Translations under genes and position numbers: made by a program
In this document: piece by piece, positions 59,756-64,000 of the stretch
How positions within the stretch are numbered: the stretch's first letter is position 1
Layout: the number at the start of each line of letters is the position of its first letter
The notes under the pieces: generated by a model
What the model was told of the DNA's origin: nothing
Database searches by the model: none
The model's input: the letters and a program-made list of their open reading frames with translations, nothing else
Assembly (NCBI GenBank): GCA_963763305.1
Contig: CAVXNP010000001.1
Location: forward strand, 2,542,001 to 2,606,000
Origin: CAVXNP01 sp963763305
Lineage (GTDB): Bacteria; Pseudomonadota; Gammaproteobacteria; Xanthomonadales; Rhodanobacteraceae
Reading direction: 5' to 3'
Length of the DNA stretch: 64,000 bases

Positions 59756-60544
59756 TTGCGCATCAGGTACGGTTGGCTGGTGGCGGGGCTGGCGCTGGCG
59801 TCACTCGTCGCAGTGGTCTGGTGGTTGCCTGCGCGCTGGGTGATGCCTTTGCTCCAGCCGCGGATGCGCGGCGTGCAGCTGGAGCTGGTCAAGGGGCGGC
59901 TGTGGGACGGCCGCGCCGACCAGGTGTTGACCACCGATGGTCGCGATCTGGGCGTAGCTGCGATGGAAGCTCTCGCACCGGCTGCTGCTGGGCGAAGTAC
60001 GGCTGCGGCTGGACCTGAAGAGCCCGTTCGCTGCGTTTCGGTGGCGACCTGCGCCAGCTGCGGCGGCAACCGGCAGGAATGGAGCGACATGTCGCTTTGG
60101 GTGGATCTCGATCAGCGCCCGCCGATTGAGACGCCCGAAGGGACGCCACGGGGCAGGCTCGAGGTCACCGTGCCGTATATGGTCTTGCAGGGCACGTGGC
60201 CAGTGCAGCTGGAAGGCTGGGTGCAGTGGCGCGACGCGATGTTGCAGACCGGCGACGGAACGGCCGCGCTGGGCGACCTGCGCGCTGCAAGTCCAGGGCC
60301 AGCAGGGCATGCTGCAGGCGCAGATCCACGATGTCGGCGGGGGCCCGCTGGCGGTCGATGGCAAGGCCGAACTCGAGCCCGCTCGGCTGGCGCCTGGACG
60401 CGCGGCTGCAGCCGCGTGCCAGCGATCCGGCGCTGCAGCGATGGCTGGATCGGCTGGATGCCGTCGCGCAGCGACAAGCGTGGTGCATATCGAACGTAGC
60501 GGCGGCCTTGCCGCGGCGCTGCATACCGGGGGGAGCCAGCCATG
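59756..60544 (+). pseudogene. gspN: type II secretion system protein N (GspN), multiply frameshifted
   Basis: Reconstructed gene of about 260 residues. It has a TTG start with a perfect AGGAGG (59744-59749) six bases upstream. The N-terminus is a short cytoplasmic piece and membrane anchor (IRYGWLVAGLALASLVAVVWWLPARW), then RGVQLELVKGRLWDGRADQVL, typical of GspN, a bitopic inner-membrane T2SS accessory. Six single-base shifts are needed to follow the protein: extra bases near 59957, 60037, 60080, 60281 and 60381 and a missing base near 60475. The frame then ends GGLAAALHTGGSQP at 60544, overlapping the next ATG. Other T2SS genes are not in the window. The identification rests on the N-terminal third. 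Confidence 0.65.
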
Positions 60545-61340
60545 ATCGAGGTGGATCTCACGCCGCGCTGGACGCGGCGCGCGAGGCGGCGGCGGCGGCC
60601 GGCGAGGTCATCCGGCATTACTGGCGACGACGGCGTGGCAGTGGAGCTCAAGAGCGACGCACGCCCGGTGACCGCGGCCGATCGCGAGGCCGAGCAGGCC
60701 ATCCGCGCGGGTCATTGCGGCATGCGCTGCCGCAGGTGCCGGTTCTTCGGCGAGGAGTTCGGCCTGCGAGGGCGAGCGCGACAGTCGTGGACCTGGCTGG
60801 TCGACCCGCTCGATGGCACCAAGAGTTTCGTCGCGGCATACGCCGTTCTTTTCCACCCAGATCGCGCTGATGCACGGCGACGAGCTGGTGCTGGGGGTGT
60901 CCGTCGCGCCGATCTTCGGCGAGACCATGTGGGCGAGCGTGGGCGGCGGCGCCTGGCTGCGACGGTCAGCCGGTGCACGTGGCCGTCGACCGCGGAGACT
61001 GTCGCAGGCGTCGCTATCTCGACCGGCAACATCGCGCACGCTGACCGGCGATGCGCGCTGGGACGCGCTGGCCGGCTGATCCGCGACAGCAACCGCATCC
61101 GCGGCTACGGCGATTTCTGCCACTACCACCTGCTGGCGCGGGGCGGCCTGGACCTGGTGATCGAGTCGGACGTGAACATCCTGGACATCGCCGCGCTGGC
61201 GGTGATCGTGCGCGAGGCCGGCGGCGTGTTCAGCGACCTCGGGCGGGCCGTGGTCGCTGGACACCAGCAGCGTGCTGGCCGCCATGCCGGCGCTGCACGC
61301 CCAGGCGCTGGACCGGTTCTGCACAAACACAGGGCGTTAA
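60542..61340 (+). pseudogene. inositol monophosphatase-family phosphatase (histidinol-phosphatase-like), multiply frameshifted
   Basis: Reconstructed product of about 260 residues. Segments from different frames join to give a recognisable protein: LDAAREAAAAAGEVIRHYW, LKSDARPVTAADREAEQAIR, FFGEEFGL, the metal site WLVDPLDGTKSFV, FFSTQIALMHGDELVLGVSVAPIFGETMW, RGYGDFCHYHLLARGGLDLVIES, and LAVIVREAGGVFSDLGG, ending DRFCTNTGR. The GYGD/HLLARG form is closer to HisN-type histidinol phosphatases than to CysQ. At least six single-base indels (near 60561, 60625, 60715, 60850, 60980 and 61255) interrupt it. The ATG at 60542 overlaps the gspN end. Confidence 0.7.
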
Positions 61341-61349
61341 AATGTCCTG

Positions 61350-61906
61350 ATGCGCAAGTAGCCGATCATCCACGCCACCCGGGAAGCGTCGACAGCCGCT
61401 TCCTGCACGTCGAGGAGGTCGATCTGGAGTTCTCCAACGGCGAACGCCGCACCTACGAACGGCTGCCGTGCAAGCGGCCTGGGTGCGGTGATCATCGTGC
61501 CGATGCGCGACGACGACACCGTGCTGCTGGTGCGCGAATACGGCGTCGGCCTGGATCACTACGAACTGGGCCTGCCCAAGGGCCGGATGGACCGCGACGA
61601 GACCGCCGAGCAGGGCGCCAACCGCGAGCTGAAGGAGGAAACCGGCTACGGTGCGCGCCAGCTGAAGCACCTCGCACAACGCTGTCGCTGTCGCCCGCCT
61701 ACATGACCCACATGACGCACGTGGTGCTGGCGCGCGACCTGTACCCCGAGCGGCTGCCCGGCGACGAGCCGGAGGAGCTGGAGGTGGTGCCGTGGAAGAT
61801 GTCCGAACTGCACACCCTGATGGCGCGCGAGGACGTCACCGAAGGCCGCTCGATCGCCGCGCTGTACATGGCGCGCGAATACCTTGCCGGGAGATTCAAA
61901 CCATGA
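61350..61906 (+). pseudogene. nudE: ADP compounds hydrolase NudE, frameshifted
   Basis: Nudix hydrolase acting on ADP-ribose, NADH and Ap-n-A compounds. The Nudix box is intact: GLPKGRMDRDETAEQGANRELKEETG (with the REL-EE-G core). Flanking pieces VDLEFSNGERRTYERLP, GAVIIVPMRDDDTVLLVREYGVGLDHYELG and SLSPAYMTHMTHVVLARDLYPERLPGDEPEELEVVPWK lie in different frames, joined by single-base changes near 61395, 61476 and 61672. An in-frame TAG three codons after the ATG at 61350 adds to the damage or means the start is elsewhere. The 3' end overlaps cysQ by four bases (ATGA). Confidence 0.78.
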
Positions 61907-62762
61907 GCGATGCCCCCCAGTCCAACCTGCTGCACCAGATCAGCGCCATCGGCGCGCGCCGCCGGTGCTGCGATCCTCACCATCTACCACGAAGAATTCG
62001 CGGTCGAGCAGAAGGCCGACGCTTCGCCGCTGACCGCCGCCGACCTGGCCGCCCAGCGCGTGATCATCGATGCGCTGGGCCGGCTCGAGCCGCGCCTGCC
62101 GGTACTCTCCGAAGAAGCCAGGGCCGCCAGCTGGGGCGAGCGCAGCAAGTGGTCGCGCTACTGGCTGGTCGATCCGCTGGACGGCACCCGCGAGTTCGTC
62201 AAGCGCAACGGCGAATTCACCGTGAACATCGCCCTGATCGACGGGGGCAGGCCGGTGCTGGGCGTCGTGCTGGCGCCGGTGACCGGCGGCATTGTATGCG
62301 GCCGCCGAAGGCGAGGGCGCCTGGCTTCAGGAGCATGCGGACGGCGCCTGGCAGCGGATCCGCACGCGCCCACTGGCCGCACCGGCGGTGGTTGCGGGCA
62401 GTCGCTCGCATGGCGCCGAACGCACGGCATGCTGGAGACGTTGCTCGACGCACCGTACCAGCCGATGCCGATGGGCTCCTCGCTGAAGTTCTGCCTGCTC
62501 GCGCGCGGCGGTGGCCGACGTCTACCTGCGACTGGGCCCGACCAGCGAGTGGGACACCGGCGCGGCCCAGTGCGTGCTGGAACAGGCCGGTGGCGCGGTC
62601 CTGGACCTGCAGGGCCGACCGCTGAGCTACAACCGCGGCGACTCGGTGCTCAATCCGGAGTTCATCGCGGTGGGCGATTTGTCGGTGGACTGGAAAGCGC
62701 GGCTGGCCAGTGCGGCGGCCGGGCGCGAGGCGGCGGAGCAGGTCGCCGCTGGCGGGCAATAG
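61903..62762 (+). pseudogene. cysQ: 3'(2'),5'-bisphosphate nucleotidase CysQ, frameshifted
   Basis: Magnesium-dependent phosphatase removing the 3'-phosphate of PAP in sulphate assimilation. Reconstructed protein of about 285 residues: LLHQISAIGARAGAAILTIYHEEFAVEQKADASPLTAADLAAQ, VLSEE, the metal-binding YWLVDPLDGTREFVKRNGEFTVNIALI, GSSLKFCLLA, VADVYLRLGPTSEWDTGAAQCVLEQAGG and YNRGDSVLNPEFIA. Four single-base shifts interrupt it: extra bases near 61965, 62293 and 62508, and a missing base near 62427. The long middle frame (about 61970-62290) is intact. mazG follows after three bases. Confidence 0.82.
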
Positions 62763-62765
62763 CTG

Positions 62766-63632
62766 GTGCGCGATGACGATCACGGCGCCGGCGGTCAGCC
62801 GGCGGCGGTGAACGGGCCGGTGCAGGAGCTGCTGGCCATCATGGCGCGCCTGCGCGATCCCCAGCGCGGCTGTCCCTGGGATCTGCAGCAGGACTTCGCC
62901 TCGATCGCCCCCTACACCATCGAGGAGGCCTACGAGGTCGCCGACGCGATCGATCGCCGCGACTGGGACGACCTGCGCGACGAACTGGGCGACCTGCTGT
63001 TGCAGGTGGTATTCCACGCACAGATGGCCAGCGAGGCGGACCTGTTCGATTTCGACGACGTGGCGCGTCGCGATCGCGACAAGATGCGACGGCGCCACCC
63101 GCATGTGTTCGGCCAGCAGGGCTTGCAGGATGCCGACGCGCAAGCGGTCACCTGGGAAGCGATCAAGGCGCGCGAGCGCAGCGCGCGGGGCGAGCCGGCC
63201 GATGCCAGCGCACTGGCCGGCGTCTCCCGCGGGCTGCCGGAGTGGAAGCGTGCACTGCGCCTGCAGCAGCGCGCCGCGGCCGTGGGTTTCGAGTGGCCTG
63301 CGCCGGGGCCGGTACTGGACAAGCTGGCCGAGGAGGTGGCCGAGGTGCGTGCCGAGTTTGCCAACGGTGCCGACCCGGACCGGCTGGAGGACGAAATCGG
63401 CGATGTGCTGTTCGTCACGGTCAACCTGGCGCGGCACGCCGGGGTGGATTTCTCGCGTGCGTTGCGCCGCGCCAATGCCAAGTTCGAGCGTCGCTTCCGT
63501 GCGATGGAGCGCATGGCCGCAGCCGACGCGTCAGCCGCAATCGCAACCGACTCATCGCCCCTTGCGGGGTGCAGCCTGGCCGAGCAGGAACATCTGTGGC
63601 AACGGGCCAAGCAGGAGGAGGCCGGCGCTTAG
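62766..63632 (+). CDS. mazG: nucleoside triphosphate pyrophosphohydrolase MazG
   Basis: 288-residue all-alpha NTP pyrophosphohydrolase. Two tandem MazG domains are present: the first with CPWDLQQDFASIAPYTIEEAYEVADAI and ELGDLLLQVVFHAQMA (about 37-85), the second with LDKLAEEVAEVRAEF and LEDEIGDVLFVTVNLARHAGVD (about 183-230). The start is a GTG four bases after the cysQ stop. This gene is in one clean frame and marks the right edge of the indel-rich region. Confidence 0.95.
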   Translation: MRDDDHGAGGQPAAVNGPVQELLAIMARLRDPQRGCPWDLQQDFASIAPYTIEEAYEVADAIDRRDWDDLRDELGDLLLQVVFHAQMASEADLFDFDDVARRDRDKMRRRHPHVFGQQGLQDADAQAVTWEAIKARERSARGEPADASALAGVSRGLPEWKRALRLQQRAAAVGFEWPAPGPVLDKLAEEVAEVRAEFANGADPDRLEDEIGDVLFVTVNLARHAGVDFSRALRRANAKFERRFRAMERMAAADASAAIATDSSPLAGCSLAEQEHLWQRAKQEEAGA

Positions 63633-63669
63633 CCGGGCGGGCCGCTCGCGACCCACCCGGGCCGTGGCC

Positions 63670-64000
63670 CTACTTGTCCGAGGGCTGGTTCGTACCCTGC
63701 CGTTGCAGCCACTGCTGGCGCATGCTTTCGGCCGCCGCGCGCTGACGGGCCTCGTTCGCCAGGTTCTCGTTCAGGCTCTTGCGCAGGGTCGCCGCCGCCT
63801 GGTCGATGTTGCGCGGCTGCATCTGCTGCCGCGCCAGCTGGTGGTAGACGTAGGTGCGCAGCCGCGGGTCCTGGGTCTTGCCCAGCACCTCGTTGTACAG
63901 GGCGGTCAGTTCGCCGCTGCGGCCTGCCTGGCGGTAGAGCCGTTCCAGCGCGTGCAGATCCGCGGCCGCGCCGCGGTCGCCTCCGTGCATGCCGTGCATG
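63670..64000 (-). CDS. partial gene, TPR-like C-terminus of unknown protein
   Basis: The 3' part of a minus-strand gene that runs off the window; 109 residues are visible. The sequence has helical-repeat character (ALERLYRQAGRSGELTALYNEVLGKTQ and LRTYVYHQLARQQMQPRNIDQAAATLRKSL) and ends in a Gln-rich tail (QRQGTNQPSDK). The Met near 63999 may be internal. It converges on mazG. I cannot name the family. Confidence 0.6.
   Translation of the reverse strand, partial: MHGMHGGDRGAAADLHALERLYRQAGRSGELTALYNEVLGKTQDPRLRTYVYHQLARQQMQPRNIDQAAATLRKSLNENLANEARQRAAAESMRQQWLQRQGTNQPSDK

Overview
The window reads as a chromosomal segment of a high-GC gammaproteobacterium, most likely of the Xanthomonadales/Lysobacterales (a Rhodanobacter, Dyella or Luteibacter-like member of the Rhodanobacteraceae). 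This is inferred from the lptFG pair, the ruvC-ruvA-kup-ruvB-ybgC-tolQRAB-pal-cpoB-queE-queC order, an oxyR/ahpC/ahpD locus, otsBA trehalose genes and the style of the intergenic palindromic repeats. Almost everything is core metabolism and envelope biology. I see no phage, insertion sequence, CRISPR array, toxin-antitoxin pair or defence island.

Layout. 0-2.2 kb: LPS export permeases lptF-lptG. 2.2-4.8 kb: DNA ligase D, read as two pieces because of a one-base frameshift in a C8 run. 5.2-6.7 kb: amino acid permease. 7-11.6 kb: small secreted protein, VTT membrane protein, cytidine/guanine-type deaminase, glnS, a DUF2007 protein, apt. 11.7-14.7 kb: peroxide defence (oxyR with a small anchored partner, divergent ahpC, then ahpD after a strong terminator). 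14.7-15.4 kb: tandem array of REP-type repeats. 15.7-25.3 kb: M1 aminopeptidase, a 1362-residue membrane protein of unknown function, prmC, dxs. 25.5-30 kb: iron-permease-like protein, HNH endonuclease, an inverted-repeat element, sapC-like gene, an ArnT/PMT-type glycosyltransferase. 30.2-34.4 kb: minus-strand run of plsC, otsB, otsA, DUF302 and GNAT genes. 34.6-37.2 kb: clpB behind a good sigma-32 promoter. 37.2-40.7 kb: a TonB-dependent receptor whose 3' end, terminator and flanking palindromes are repeated four times. 41.2-57.2 kb: fmdB, aspS, a lipase-like hydrolase, yebC, ruvCA, kup, ruvB, the tol-pal cluster, queE, queC and tRNA-Lys. 57.5-64 kb: rsmE, bioA, then gspN, a hisN-like phosphatase, nudE and cysQ, and finally mazG and a partial gene at the edge.

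Functional links: the LptFG, Tol-Pal/CpoB, PlsC and TonB-receptor genes serve the envelope; OxyR-AhpC-AhpD handle peroxides; RuvABC resolve Holliday junctions; QueE and QueC make the queuosine precursor preQ0; OtsA and OtsB make trehalose.

Quality caveat: from about 59.56 to 62.51 kb, five adjacent conserved genes (bioA 5' end, gspN, hisN-like, nudE, cysQ) carry about twenty single-base indels, while both flanks are clean. This looks more like poor local consensus than real decay, and these gene models should be treated as reconstructions.
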